Source: Acephala macrosclerotiorum | Taxonomy: Eukaryota > Ascomycota > Leotiomycetes > Helotiales > Mollisiaceae | Assembly (NCBI GenBank): GCA_014904845.1 | Contig: MU119274.1 | Span: 179,436-228,187, forward strand | Direction of reading: 5' to 3' | DNA: 48,752 bases | Program-made: the position numbers and the translations under genes | The notes under the pieces: generated by a model | Told to the model about the DNA's origin: nothing | What the model saw: the letters and a program-made list of their open reading frames with translations, nothing else | The model's database searches: none | Shown here: positions 1 through 10,767 of the stretch, in pieces | How the letters are laid out: every line of letters begins with the position of its first letter | Numbering within the stretch: position 1 is the first letter of the stretch

Positions 1-63
1 AAAAATAAAAATAAAAATAAAAAATAAAAAATAAAAAATAAAAAATAAAAAAATAAAAAATAA
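1..63. repeat. A-rich low-complexity tract
   Basis: Runs of four to six A separated by single T (an AAAAAT-like simple repeat). It sits at the window edge next to the damaged BTB gene. Nothing coding is visible. Confidence 0.9.
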
Positions 64-421
64 GTATTATAAAGCATATGCTATTAAAAGGATTTAATGG
101 CGCCGACGACCTGCTGCATAGGCTTGCAACGATAAGAAATGCCTTAGGCATAGTGGAGTATAACATAATCGAATTAGTTCAAATTTCAGAATTTTCAATC
201 TTTTCCCGCCTCATAATAATCTTCTACGTCATCAGCGCCGCAACCTTCATCGAACTTAGTAACGCGATACGCTGGGACGAAAATTTAACCAGAGATTATT
301 ATTACTCTGTATCGTGGTCCCGCTGCTCGTTGTGGACTTCAAACGTGTTGAATAATGCCCCAAGCACAAAGTGTCGTAGATGCCATTACACGGTGTGTTC
401 ACTTTTATGTAAAAACTGGCC
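64..421. other. no supported gene; upstream of BTB relic
   Basis: A frame stays open from about 78 to 434, but its translation has no recognisable domain and it runs into the BTB start region in another frame. I treat it as upstream sequence of the BTB gene and see no feature I can support. Confidence 0.5.
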
Positions 422-1155
422 ATGGCTGATATGAGACAGTTGTTTCGACAGTGATACCTATTCAGATCTGACGATTAAATGTCGCGACAAATCTTGGAAA
501 GTTCATCGCGTGATTGTTTGCTCTCAATCGAAGGTTTTGCATGCAGCATGTATGGCTGGCTTTAAGGTCATTATCTCGAGAATGATCGTCATCTAGCTCG
601 AAATCTTACTCTTTATAGGAAACACATACAGGTGTCATTGATCTAGATGACGATGATCCAGTCCCCGTCGAAATAATGTTGAAATACTTCTACACTGGCA
701 AATATAACGAACCGATTAACGAAAGCAAAGAACTACGCCTACAGTTGCAGGCTCAAGTTCTAACATACAACTTGGCCGATAAATATGATGTCCCGACGTT
801 GATGGGACTCGCAGAGAAGAGGTTCAAATCTACGCTCGGCGGGGGCTCCACACCAGAAGAATACCTATCCGTGGTTTCAGATGTTTATACCATATCTACA
901 CCAACGAAAGCCCTACAAGCCATCGCTGTCGAGCATGCTAGGGTGAAATTTCGAGACATGATGCAAGGCGCCGGTCTTGAAATTTTGCGAGCTACCCTGC
1001 AGGATGTACCGGAGTTCGCTTTCGATGTGCTTCAGCTGTTTGTCAACGCTCCTCTGAGAGGTCATTGTTACTCCTGTGGTCCAAACCAGAATGCCGAACC
1101 ACTCCAGGCACGTTGTATTAACTGCGGCAAGGGAGGGATTTCATCATTTCACTGA
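422..1155 (+). pseudogene. BTB/POZ domain protein, frameshifted near the start
   Basis: The frame from about 435 to 566 gives a typical BTB opening (YSDLTIKC, then WKVHRVIVCSQS and AACMAGFK). A 52-nt GT-AG intron (567-618) joins it to ETHTGVIDLDDDDP and the second half of the BTB fold (MLKYFYTGKYNEP), ending in a Cys pair motif (CYSCGP, CINCGK) and a stop at 1155. Fungal proteins of this type are BTB-only and presumed protein-interaction or Cullin-3 adaptors. The only fitting start is ATG 422, reading MADMRQLF. That frame hits TGA after ten codons, and one base must shift near 446 to enter the BTB frame; the BTB frame itself has a TGA at 432-434 and no ATG. Either a one-base indel inactivated the gene, or the first exon lies elsewhere. 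The BTB identity is firm; the pseudogene call is moderate. Confidence 0.65.
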
Positions 1156-2058
1156 CATATTACTAAGACTTGGATGGTCTCTTTAGTAGATGAAGGCGTG
1201 AGAAAGGTTCTCTCTGTTATCGATGCAGGCTTTGAGTGCGGTTATGTGTACGGAGGTTCAATTTCAAATGATGCTTCTGATATGGATACGGCTCTTTACC
1301 AGTAGAGATCAGCACGGATGCAATAAATAATCTTCAGGACAGGCTTCCAGCAAGTCCAAATTCTCCTGAACTACTTCCCATAGTCTGACGTCCTTTTTGA
1401 TAATTTGTCGATACGGCGACTTCGATACAGGTATGGTATTCGCACCTCCCGTGATCTGCTTCAAGTCTCGCGGCCGGCATAATAGGATGTTTGGCTGGCG
1501 ATCTCAAATTTCGGAAGCGCTTTGGGACAACGGCGAGTTTCGTTAGAAAAAGGTATTAATAGAATTAATTAGCGTACGAGTTTATACGGGCGGATTGCAT
1601 TAACATCAAAAAGTTGGGTTAATAGCGAGGATGTCGATGACGGTAGTGATTCTGGGGATCGTAGTAGTAGGGGGGGCGTGTCCGGGTTAATAAATGAAAG
1701 TATAAAGAAAGTTGTAATACTATGGAAAGAAAGGATTCGAGTCGTTAAACGAGTCGTTTGCAAGAAAAGGCTTTTTCCCCCTAACTGTAGTTATCGATCG
1801 CGTTTTTAAAGCTATCCCCGCTGCGCTTTAACATATCCCCCGATATGTCCTCCTTGTATAGTTACTAGCGAAATCGGCTTCCACCTCAAACACTTCTAAA
1901 ATTGCTGCTCAGCCACTTTTGCTAAGACACATACACTCGGTACCACGGGATAAACTTGGACAAGTACAAGTACTTGGAGGGAGTCACAATGTTGATTGCA
2001 ATCAAGTCGTGTTCCGTCTTCTATCCTTCGTCGTTCTTTCCATCTCTTTCAAGTCATT
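1156..2058. other. intergenic, nothing supported
   Basis: The stretch has mixed composition, with a short GT-rich part around 1610-1690. Short open frames on both strands lack start codons or recognisable motifs. The last 150 bases are probably the promoter of the MFS relic. Confidence 0.6.
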
Positions 2059-2561
2059 ATGGAGGACAAGTCTGAGCAAAAGATGATGGAGAGGGCACTT
2101 CCGTTGGCTGCCACGATGAATGGGAATTACTCGCACGACTCGAAATTCGCAGAGAAAAATGATCCAAATTTGGTCCAGTTCGCTCCGAACGCTCTAGGTG
2201 ACCCAAGAAACTGGTCAGCGGAGAGAAAATGGACCATCATCCTCTCCATCACAATCGCGAATTTTACCGTGATCTAGAATGCTTTTAGATATACGACTGC
2301 GCAAATGATGTTTGGAGCGGAATGGGAGTTTCTGCTGAAGTTGCTGTATTACCATTTACACTATATATGCTAGGTTTGGCGTTTAGGTCAATGCTTCTGG
2401 CGCCGCTGAGCGAGTACTTTGGACGGACGCCGGTGTACTTGTCCACGTATTTAATCAGCACTCTCTTCCTGCTTGGCACCCCTATTATGCCGACCATTGT
2501 TGGGTTCATGATTCTGAGATTTATCGTGGGGTTCTTCTGCTCGGTGGTAATCGGTGCGTGA
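2059..2561 (+). pseudogene. truncated MFS transporter relic (DHA1-like N-terminus)
   Basis: ATG 2059 opens a frame with the usual N-terminus of fungal multidrug-type MFS proteins: an acidic cytosolic leader, then DPRNWSAERKW and the first membrane segment. It stops at TAG 2274-2276. A one-base loss near 2325 moves the homology to the next frame, which reads MGVSAEVAVLPFTLYMLGLAF, PLSEYFGRTPVYLS (the conserved loop 2-3 signature) and two more membrane segments, ending at 2561. A full family member has about 500 residues and 12-14 segments. Everything after segment four is absent, and the next gene ends 133 bases further on. Original role: probably drug/H+ antiport at the plasma membrane. It cannot make a transporter now. 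Confidence 0.85.
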
Positions 2562-2693
2562 ATTTCCTTATCGACGAAGTGACCGTGCAAAAGTGTGTGC
2601 GTCGTTTCCACGGTGCACGCTGTCAAACGAGCATTTGAGTCTCAGGCGAAGGTGGCAGAGTTCGTATTACAACAGCGACCGCAATTTCTAGGT

Positions 2694-5600
2694 CTATATT
2701 AGTCTAGTTCGACTATTTTGACTTGATGTTCTGACCTCTAAAGCTCCCAAGCCGTTGTCCGTCTGACCTCCATCATGTGGCGAGAGTAACACGCTAGCGA
2801 GGTGCTTCTTCGATTCCTGCAACTGCATAACTTGCTATCACGATGTAAGTAATGTTCCGAGACTGCATTTGATGAAAACTGACCTCTTCAAATGATTCCT
2901 TCACATAGAGACGTACTGTCGTCACGTCGCGTGTCTGCCCAAGTCGGTAGATTCGCGCGAGTGCCTGTTCTTCGAGCGTTGGATTCCTGGGTGGTTAGCT
3001 GACTCAGAGACGGTGTAGACAGAGAAGTTCACCAGTGAGGCTCCATCAGGTAAGCTCGAGATGCCGCCGTTAGGGTGAGCCTGTGATGTGTAAGTTGCAC
3101 TGTTTCAATGTTCGAGCCATACTGAATATCATCTGCTTACCCAACCGCACCACAAGATAAGGTGAGGAGCATGATGCGAATGCTTGGATCTGTTCTAAAT
3201 TTGTCTATAATGCCCTGCCGATCTCTTTGTGGGACTTTGCCATCGAAACGGATGCTGCGCAGGGATGCTTGATCCAAGCCCCTTTCAATGAGGTCGAGGG
3301 TAAGTCGCCAAGTTGAGAAGACGATGCTGCGCAGTTAGCTGGAGCACATTAAAAAGGGCCGCGTGCATGGGTACCATTTAACGTCTGGAGCAACAGTCTG
3401 GAGATCCGTTATAAGAGCCTCAACCTTGGACGGGAGGCTGGTGAAGGTTGGCTCTAGCCGTGCCTTGTGAATTATCAAGTCTGATACCTCCTCCAATACT
3501 GTACTGCTAGTGGAGACTGTTGCCACAGGGCACGAGGAGCGATAGCCACATGTCGATTCTCGGTTGGTTCTTCTATTCTCGCTCAGACATTCGGCGCATA
3601 CGAATCCTAAACAACTGAAGAATAGTGGGGTTTGCCGTGTCGTTGAGTCGTCCAGGAGGCTTTCAGATACGTCGAGTATTGAAGAGCACTGTAAGCATGT
3701 GATCGAGTGCATTTCACTCTGAGCATTAAATGTCGGTTGGGCAACTCTGCTCCAGTCAGAGGGCTGCAAGTTCTTCTCGTGCCTTGAGTGGTATTGAAGT
3801 CCTAGATTGCAAAATAATCGCAGTGACTCGATCTGCTGGAGCACGCTTACGTATCCCCTGGCCCTGGATGTTCCAGAGTCCTTTTGCAGAGCTTCGTCAA
3901 TCTTAATGATAGTTTGTTCTCGAAGCTCATTGTAGACCGCCCTCTCCTCATGGGTTAGTTGAATGGGCAATAAGAAGTCTCGCCGGGGAGGAAGATTAAT
4001 GGTTCCTTTGGCTCTGCGCAGCAGAAGACAGGCCGAAAGACGCTGAAGCCTTTTGATGGCATTTTGATCCTTTCCCGATTTCCAAACCTGGGAGATATCG
4101 GCGTCAAAACGCTCTGGGTCATCGTACGGGTGAACCCGTATGAACTTGAGTAGCGATACAAGATCTCCGAGGCGGTTCTGGATTGGCGTGCCACTGACAG
4201 CCCAGCGTGCCACCGAGTCAAGATCACAAATGGCACGAGCCATTCTTGAATTTCCGTTGCGGATAAAATGAGCTGCTAGATCAATTTCTATGGTATATTG
4301 AAAGTCGCACGCAGGGTAGCTTACCTTCGTCCAGGATGATTCGTCTCCAACAAGCTTGAAATAATATCGAGCTACCTGCGAGCTTATCTGACCTCCACTC
4401 AGCAGATACTGTATGATAAGTCGTTAGCACAATATTTACGTGGTCAAGCTCATTAGCATTAGCTAATTTAGTTTGACCATGATGGCGACGACATTTCAAA
4501 CCACCATCTGCAACGTGACTACGAATTGTCAGCCTCCGTCCAAAGTATGAGTACTTTTCAGGCATACTCGGATAGCTGTTCTTCCCAGCTCCCTAGGACT
4601 AGTGAAAGTCAGTTGGTAGAATACTTATGAAATACAGCAAGGAACAAGTCATACGTGATGGGGGCATAATCACAAGTGTTGTCGAGGTATAACACTTGTC
4701 ATGGTCCATGCTGGCCTTGGGGGTAACCGCCCCTATGTCGGTATCTAGATCGGTTGCTACCAACGCTATCATTGTCAAGGTTTTACCAAGGCCCATGGGA
4801 TCGGCAATGATACCCCCGTGGAATTGTGGAGGCTCTTCGGCTCGATAGACGTCGGAAATAGTGTTGATAAATCTAAAATGATTTCAGCATTGTAGAAGGC
4901 GGACACCTGAGAGCTCTGGGTAACACTTACATTCGTCCTTTTTCGGTATCCACTTTCTCCCAGATGTCCGGCTGGCCATTATTAAAACCCCAGCCTTCTT
5001 CTCTATGTAGCATGAAGGTCAAAGCTTGCTTCTGATGCCTATGAGTGAGTTAGCAAAGTCGAAACCCAGAAGTTCCGAGAGGCGATTTACCTCTTCAGGG
5101 CAGCCCGTATGACTGAGGGTTGCGGTGTCTCCTCCAAATCAACATGACTACTTAGAATATCCAAAGGGTCAGGACGCTGCGTGATATCTTGTAGGTCTAA
5201 TACTGATCTGTTGGAGACAACTTTAGATAGAAGCGGACAAGTGTCGAGATCATGTGCTGAAAGTCTTTGAGGGTTATAGTATTTCACCTCCATATGGCAT
5301 GACCGGGGATCTTGTAAATAGATCTCGTGTCCCTGAAACCAAGTACCGATTTCTTCAAATATCTCGAGAGATCCATAGACGGTAATTTCCAAGACGCAAG
5401 GCAACAGTTCAAACTTGCGAGATGGCTTCTTTGCCGTAGGTTTATCGTCGATCACGCAGGAAACATGAAGTGTCACCGTCGGCTCGTCGATAAGGCCCTG
5501 GATCATTTCGCCATATTCGGTTGGGATTCGACCGTCTATCTGAATTCCATCTTGAGCGCCAAACCTGTTTGAAGACTCGATTTGTACCGAGAACGCGGAT

Positions 5601-6379
5601 GGAATATCAGATGAACTCTGCCGCTCATAAGAAGCGGCAATGTTTGGGATCTGCCAGTTGCTTGTCAGTTCCTACATTAGCGGTTTCCTGAGAGCTCATG
5701 AGCTTACCATGCCGAAACAAACTGTCTCAGTTCCAATATTTTCTGACTCCTCTGGTACATCTAATTGCGAATACTCCATTGTGCGATAGCCCGATTCATC
5801 GGTCATACGAAGCTCCGGCTCCGACGTGAGCCGATCCATTGTATCCAGAGAGTGCTGAATGAGTTCGTGATTAGGTAGTGAAGCTGGGACGTATGCAGGG
5901 CACGGTGGGGCAGAGGGGATCCATGGGAGATGTCCGATTACATGAGGTAACCCAGGAGGGGGAAACATCGGAGGTGGGGGTTGCATCATGACATTGGATT
6001 GTTCTGAGTAGGTCGATTGTATTTGTCCTGCATAATTCCGGTGGTGCAAAGCTGAAATAGGCTGGTTGGGACAACATCCAGCGCTAGGTAGCAACCACTC
6101 TGCCCCAAACGACGGCTGGGGGCTACTGATCATCCATTGTCCGCCGAACTCAGAGAATCCCGGGTCAAAGCTATCGGAATACCCTGTCATTGGGACGACA
6201 TGAGAGACCGGATTGATGATTCCTTGCTGGGTCGAAGGCGAAGTGAGATAGCCTGTTGATTGTACCGAATGGATGGGATGAGAGCTCTGCATACAGAGGT
6301 GTCTCAGCTGTGACCCGTTGGGAGCATCTCCCAACCTTGGTCGCTTAGCTGGATGGCAAAAATGATCGTTAGTGTCCAT
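2694..6379 (-). CDS. SNF2-family helicase/ATPase (Rad5/HLTF-like)
   Basis: Eleven exons, in coding order: 6379-5708, 5650-5091, 5038-4931, 4872-4655, 4598-4568, 4518-4325, 4272-3375, 3326-3141, 3080-3033, 2986-2884, 2834-2694. Introns are 46-60 nt, all GT-AG, and phases agree throughout, giving 1,052 aa. The N-terminal 220 residues are Pro/Ser/Met-rich and disordered. The ATPase core begins at HQKQALTFM. The Walker A motif ADPMGLGKT, LTTYHTVSAEW, the DEAH box LDEAHF, SGTPIQNRLGDL and LLLRRAKGTINLP follow in order. A Cys-rich insert (CLQCSS, SCLGFVCAEC) resembles a worn RING/zinc knuckle. The C-terminal lobe has VFSTWRLTLD, LTLTAASRAYLMEPHWN and RIYRLGQTRDV. Role by family: nuclear chromatin or DNA-repair translocase. 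It shares a divergent promoter with the NLR gene. The exact subfamily and the last 15 residues are less certain. Confidence 0.95.
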
Positions 6380-6983
6380 TTAGAATTTGCAAGAATAGGC
6401 GGACGTTGTTAGAAGGATGGATTGTTAAGGTGCGCGATATGGGGACAGAACGCCTATAATGGGCTTCGTCGCAATCTTCACCGACCGCGTGCTGCGACTC
6501 CTTGGAGTCCCAAATATGGCGTGTCGCCCGCCAAGATTGAATAGGCTGGGACGCTGTCTCGATTCGAGGCTATTCAATCATTGATGTTCTTAAGGGGAGA
6601 TGCTGGCATCATCTACTCGTCGTATTTAATAAGTACATTGTGAACATAGTGCGCGGTAAGCTAAGCCTTCTAACCCAACCATCTCCTGCCTGGCTGAAGT
6701 ATATCGGGTTGGGGCTTTGCAAGGCATCATGGCCCATTGTCAAGGGTCTGGACCAATTAAATGCCCGTCTCTAGCTGTACTGTGCCTCTATGTCCAGGCG
6801 GCAGTGGCTGGGGCTATGCATGCAACTATCCGCGGATAAGGTTACAGGCTGACGGCGAGGCTCTCAAATTCCCAATTTCTCAATTCCTCAATTTTTCGAC
6901 TTTAACTGCTGAGGAATATGGGCAGAGCTGTCTGCTCTCTCTCCATCTGGAATCCGGGAAGTGGATGAGCCCAGGTGTCCGAA
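6380..6983. promoter_or_regulatory. divergent intergenic region between helicase and NLR genes
   Basis: The 604 bases separate the helicase ATG (6379, minus) from the NLR ATG (6984, plus), so the promoters of both must lie here. A frame open from about 6761 has no domain and no suitable start. I see no clear TATA box or palindromic operator that I would defend. Confidence 0.6.
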
Positions 6984-9900
6984 ATGCCCCTCAAAGCACC
7001 GACAATTTCTGCCCTAGCAAGGCAAACGATCCGAACGGCATTTGAGGACCTTGATCGTACAATAACGCCTGTTGATTCGAGGGGATTTCCTCGCACTACC
7101 CTCCAACATGTCCGGAAAGCAGCTCTGGAGATCGAGAACCAACTCGCCGCTAGACAGTCACTTCGAAACATGCGTCGCCTGGCACCCCTATTCAATGGAC
7201 TGGAGCACTATGCCAAAGTCGTGGATGTACTCTGCAATGAGACGCCTTATCTAGCCTGGATATGGGCACCAGTCACTCTAATACTCCGCGTGTCCTCGGA
7301 GTACGTGGAAGCCTTTGAACATATTATCAAGGGCTACTCGAAAATCGCGGAATCGTTGGTTCGGTTCGAAGTCCTGGGGGATGCTTTTCGGAGTAATTTG
7401 GATTTCCAACATACTATAGCCGTTTTCTACGCGGATATTCTTCAGTTCCACAAACACGCATACAAGTTCGTCAAACGCAGCGGTTGGTGATTTTTTATAG
7501 CCCAATGACTAATGATGTGGTTGCTAATATTAGTTTCTAGGCTGGAAACTCATGTTTTTGACATCATGGGGCCGTTTTCAGAGTCGATTCGATAACATAC
7601 TCGAGGATATGAAGCGTCACGGAGAATTGGTGGACAAAGAAGCGAATGCTTATGATATTGCCGAGGCACGACAGATGCGTCAAGACATCCGTGCTTGGAG
7701 AGAAGAGAGTCTCGAGCAAGTAGAACGACTCGAAAAAGAACAGGCTGCTAAACAATACAAATCCATCATGTCGTGGCTCAAGGCTGACGAATCGGACCAA
7801 CTTGCAATATTCGATGCTATATCAACGGAAGGAACCAAGTTTCCTGGGACATGCAGCTGGATTTTAAGTAACCCGAAGATCAGATCCTGGCTAGAGAAAA
7901 AGCCAGATCATTCAATGCTTTGGCTGCAGGGGATACCTGGGTCAGGAAAGAGCGTCTTGTCCACGCAAATCGTCACTTTCATGAATGCAGCGAAGATGTT
8001 CGTCGTTCATCACTTCTGCGTTCACTCTTACGCATCTTCCACGATGTATGAACAAATTCTTCGATCACTACTTCTCCAGCTGCTTCAGAAAGATTGTGAA
8101 ATCGTGGCTCATGTATACGAAGACCGCGTGTTAGGGAAGAAGCCGCCTGCAGTCCAAGCTCTTGAGAGACTACTGAAGACTCTTTTCCAAAATACGTCTC
8201 ATGAGCCACGCCAAACTGAGTACATCTGGATTGTTATTGATGGGTTGGATGAATGCGAAGCGCAGAAGCAGGCCAGCGTGGTAAACTTTATGAACCAGCT
8301 AACTTCCAAAACATCCTCTCTCGGAGGCATGATCTGTAAAGTTTTAATCTCCAGCCGCAGTTCATCAATCATAGCAAATCGACTTCGAGGGAGACAAGTC
8401 GTCTCACTTACTGATGAAAAGGACTGTTTGGATATTGCAATTAAGCAGTACGCATCACAGAGGCTTCAATCCCTGCACGATAAACTTTACCAGCTCGACA
8501 TACGGACAAAACAAATCGAGGACATCGAACTCGAGATCACTAAAAAGGCTGATGGTGTGCTAACCTCCGTCAACTAAGTACACAATAACGGGAATTTGCT
8601 GACCATCAATCTCAGCCATGTTCTTGTACGCCCGGTTAGTCCTTGATTACCTTGCCAAAAACATATTTTACAGCGGCGAGGAAATGAGGATGTCTGTCCA
8701 TGAGCTTCCTGATCAACTCTCTGAGTTGTGAGATTGAACCGGCCTATATGCTCCCTGAGTCATGCTAACATACCTACAGCTATCGAAAGATCCTCTCGCA
8801 AATATTGATTCAACTGGATGCTCGATCGATTGATCGTGTCAGGTGTATTTTTGGCTGGATAGCATTCACAAAACGCCCACTGAAGAGAATGGAATTCTTG
8901 TCTGCGATCACGTTCAGCTCTGGGGACCCTAAGGTCTCCCATATCGCCCCTCAGTACATCTTAGACGTCTGTGGGGCTCTACTTGAGGAGAGACGAGACA
9001 CAACATTGTCTTTCATCCACGTTTCTGTGAAGGAGTAAGTAATTTCTCCTCTTACACAACCCGAGTTGTCGATCTCACCAATAGTCCAGTTTCCTGCAAT
9101 CGCCATCAAGCACCCTCAAGGTCACGGAGCATAAAGCCTTAATAGAGCATGGCAAAGCTACTATCACTTGTCTCCTATCCGGTTTAGATGTCTTCGCTCC
9201 GTCTCCTACGGACCAAAGCGGGTATATCAGAGTGCTGAAGGGCTTACACGGTTTCCACGTCTATGCCACGGAATACTGGAGGGAGTATCTGCTTTCTCAT
9301 GCGGCCGGCCTTGGTACCGCGGATGATAAATCGGATCTATTGGTTCTCGCGAAAGATCTGGCGCAGAAACTGGACCAAATGTTTGAATCTGCTCCCAGCG
9401 AGGAGTACAGGAGTGACGCAACGCCTTTGGATGACCGGTTAGAGCTGCTGAGCCCACACCCTCTTCTTCAAAAGCAAGTCAGGATCGCATGCAAGGCCAG
9501 GTCGTTGAATAGGTTGGAATCAGAACTACATCGTGAAAGTGGTCAGTCATATTAACGCGTCCAAGATCATGATTAATGACACTGACTCAGGACCAGATGT
9601 GACCTCTTCCGCCAAAAATTGTACCCAAGTTCTAGACGGAATATCGGCCATGCTGTTGTCTTACCAGGAGATACTCAGGTTTCTCCTCCGTCAAGATGAT
9701 TATCCAGGAGTCACCGCTGAGGAGTTGGAATTTTTCAAGAGTCAGTTCCGGACTTTCGCATATACTTGTCGACTCAGCTCCTGCCCTCGCACCACAGTAG
9801 GGTTCGAGTCCGAAGAGCTTCTCCGGGAACACGAGGTTTCTCACGCGCGACGAATCGCCTGCACCTTTCCCGACTGCAAATATCCCCCCTTTGTCTCAGT

Positions 9901-10651
9901 TCAGGCCCTGAAGAATCATGTCAACAAGTATCATAACCCGAATCCTACTCCAAAATCGATCCGGAAAGTGGGCCATCTTCTGATGAAGACCACGATAACA
10001 CATCTCAAGAAAAGAGCCAACCCAGATGCAAGCATCACAAACTCTGTCAATGCTGTGAATTGGACACTTGACAGCGCGTTAGATCCCTCAACACTAGTGC
10101 CGGGGCATAGCCCGAGTGGCAATCAGAACACATTATCAGACGGGCGGCATTTTTCTGTCCCCGATGTAAATACGGCTGCCAGTTTCGACAGCAGGACTTC
10201 CACAGCTGATGAAGATTCGTCGGGGTTGAGCAATGCTTCTGATACTGGCACGAAGGTTTCGCAATCAAGCAGTCATGGTGGCTATGATACGACGTCAGGG
10301 CAAGCACAACAAGCGCGGATGTACCAGCAACAGCAGGTAGCTCAGCAAGTCTCGCATCCATTGTCACAACAGGTCCAGGGTAATGCGTTAATAATGAATC
10401 TCACCATCATGTTGTTGGCGAACGCCACGGAAGAAGATAAGGCCCAGTTGAGGATTTCAATTCAGCAACGGATGGATCCTCAGCAATTTGCGAAGTACGA
10501 GTCGCAAGGTATGGACGTTGTGTTACTTTACTTTCGAAACCAAGCAATTAACAGGCTTCGGCAAGAGAAAGATGTGCGGACAGCACGTGCCCAGCAGCAG
10601 ATGGCTCTAGGACAGCAATCCCAGGACGTACCAACAGCGCCGCCCATGTAA
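6984..10651 (+). CDS. NLR-like NACHT ATPase with C2H2 fingers and Q-rich tail (3' end disrupted)
   Basis: Six exons: 6984-7482, 7541-8554, 8616-8727, 8780-9034, 9090-9541, 9591-10651. Phases agree, giving 1,130 aa. ATG 6984 (MPLKAPTISAL) is the first good start. The order is: an N-terminal helical domain like those of fungal NLRs (ETPYLAWIWAPVTLILRV), a coiled linker, NACHT with P-loop LQGIPGSGKS and Walker B WIVIDGLDECE, a winged-helix part (MFLYARLVLDYL, YRKILSQIL, FIHVSVKDFLQ), two C2H2 fingers (C-x4-C-x15-H-x3-H, then CTFPDC to HVNKYH), and a Gln-rich tail with a Med15-like stretch (LLYFRNQAINRLRQEK). Fungal NACHT proteins act in non-self recognition and programmed death. The stop TAA 10649-10651 is followed by 110 bases of the same frame with family-like composition, so it is probably a premature CAA-to-TAA change upstream of a transposon insertion. 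The core looks functional; the tail is truncated. Confidence 0.85.
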
Positions 10652-10767
10652 CAACAAAGGTCGATGAATCCAAGCCCCTTAAATGGCCAGAATCAATCGC
10701 CTACGGTCGGTGGGAATCCGGATTTTGGCTCCTTTATGGGTAACATGGATGATCTTTCAGCCTGGCA
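10652..10767 (+). pseudogene. NLR tail segment left of the transposon
   Basis: The frame of the last NLR exon continues after the TAA: QQRSMNPSPLNGQNQSP, then GGNPDFGSFMGNMDDLSAW. It is Gln/Asn/Pro-rich and ends exactly at the hAT-like element. Bases 10760-10767 (GCCTGGCA) are the left target-site copy. This segment belongs to the same ancestral exon as 12533-12960. Confidence 0.75.

Noticed and set aside
4561..4600. Apparent frameshift in the SNF2 helicase after SWEEQLSEYA
   Set aside because: A 49-nt GT-AG intron (4567-4519) with a CTGAC branch point restores LSDHVADGGLKCRRHHG, so the gene is intact.
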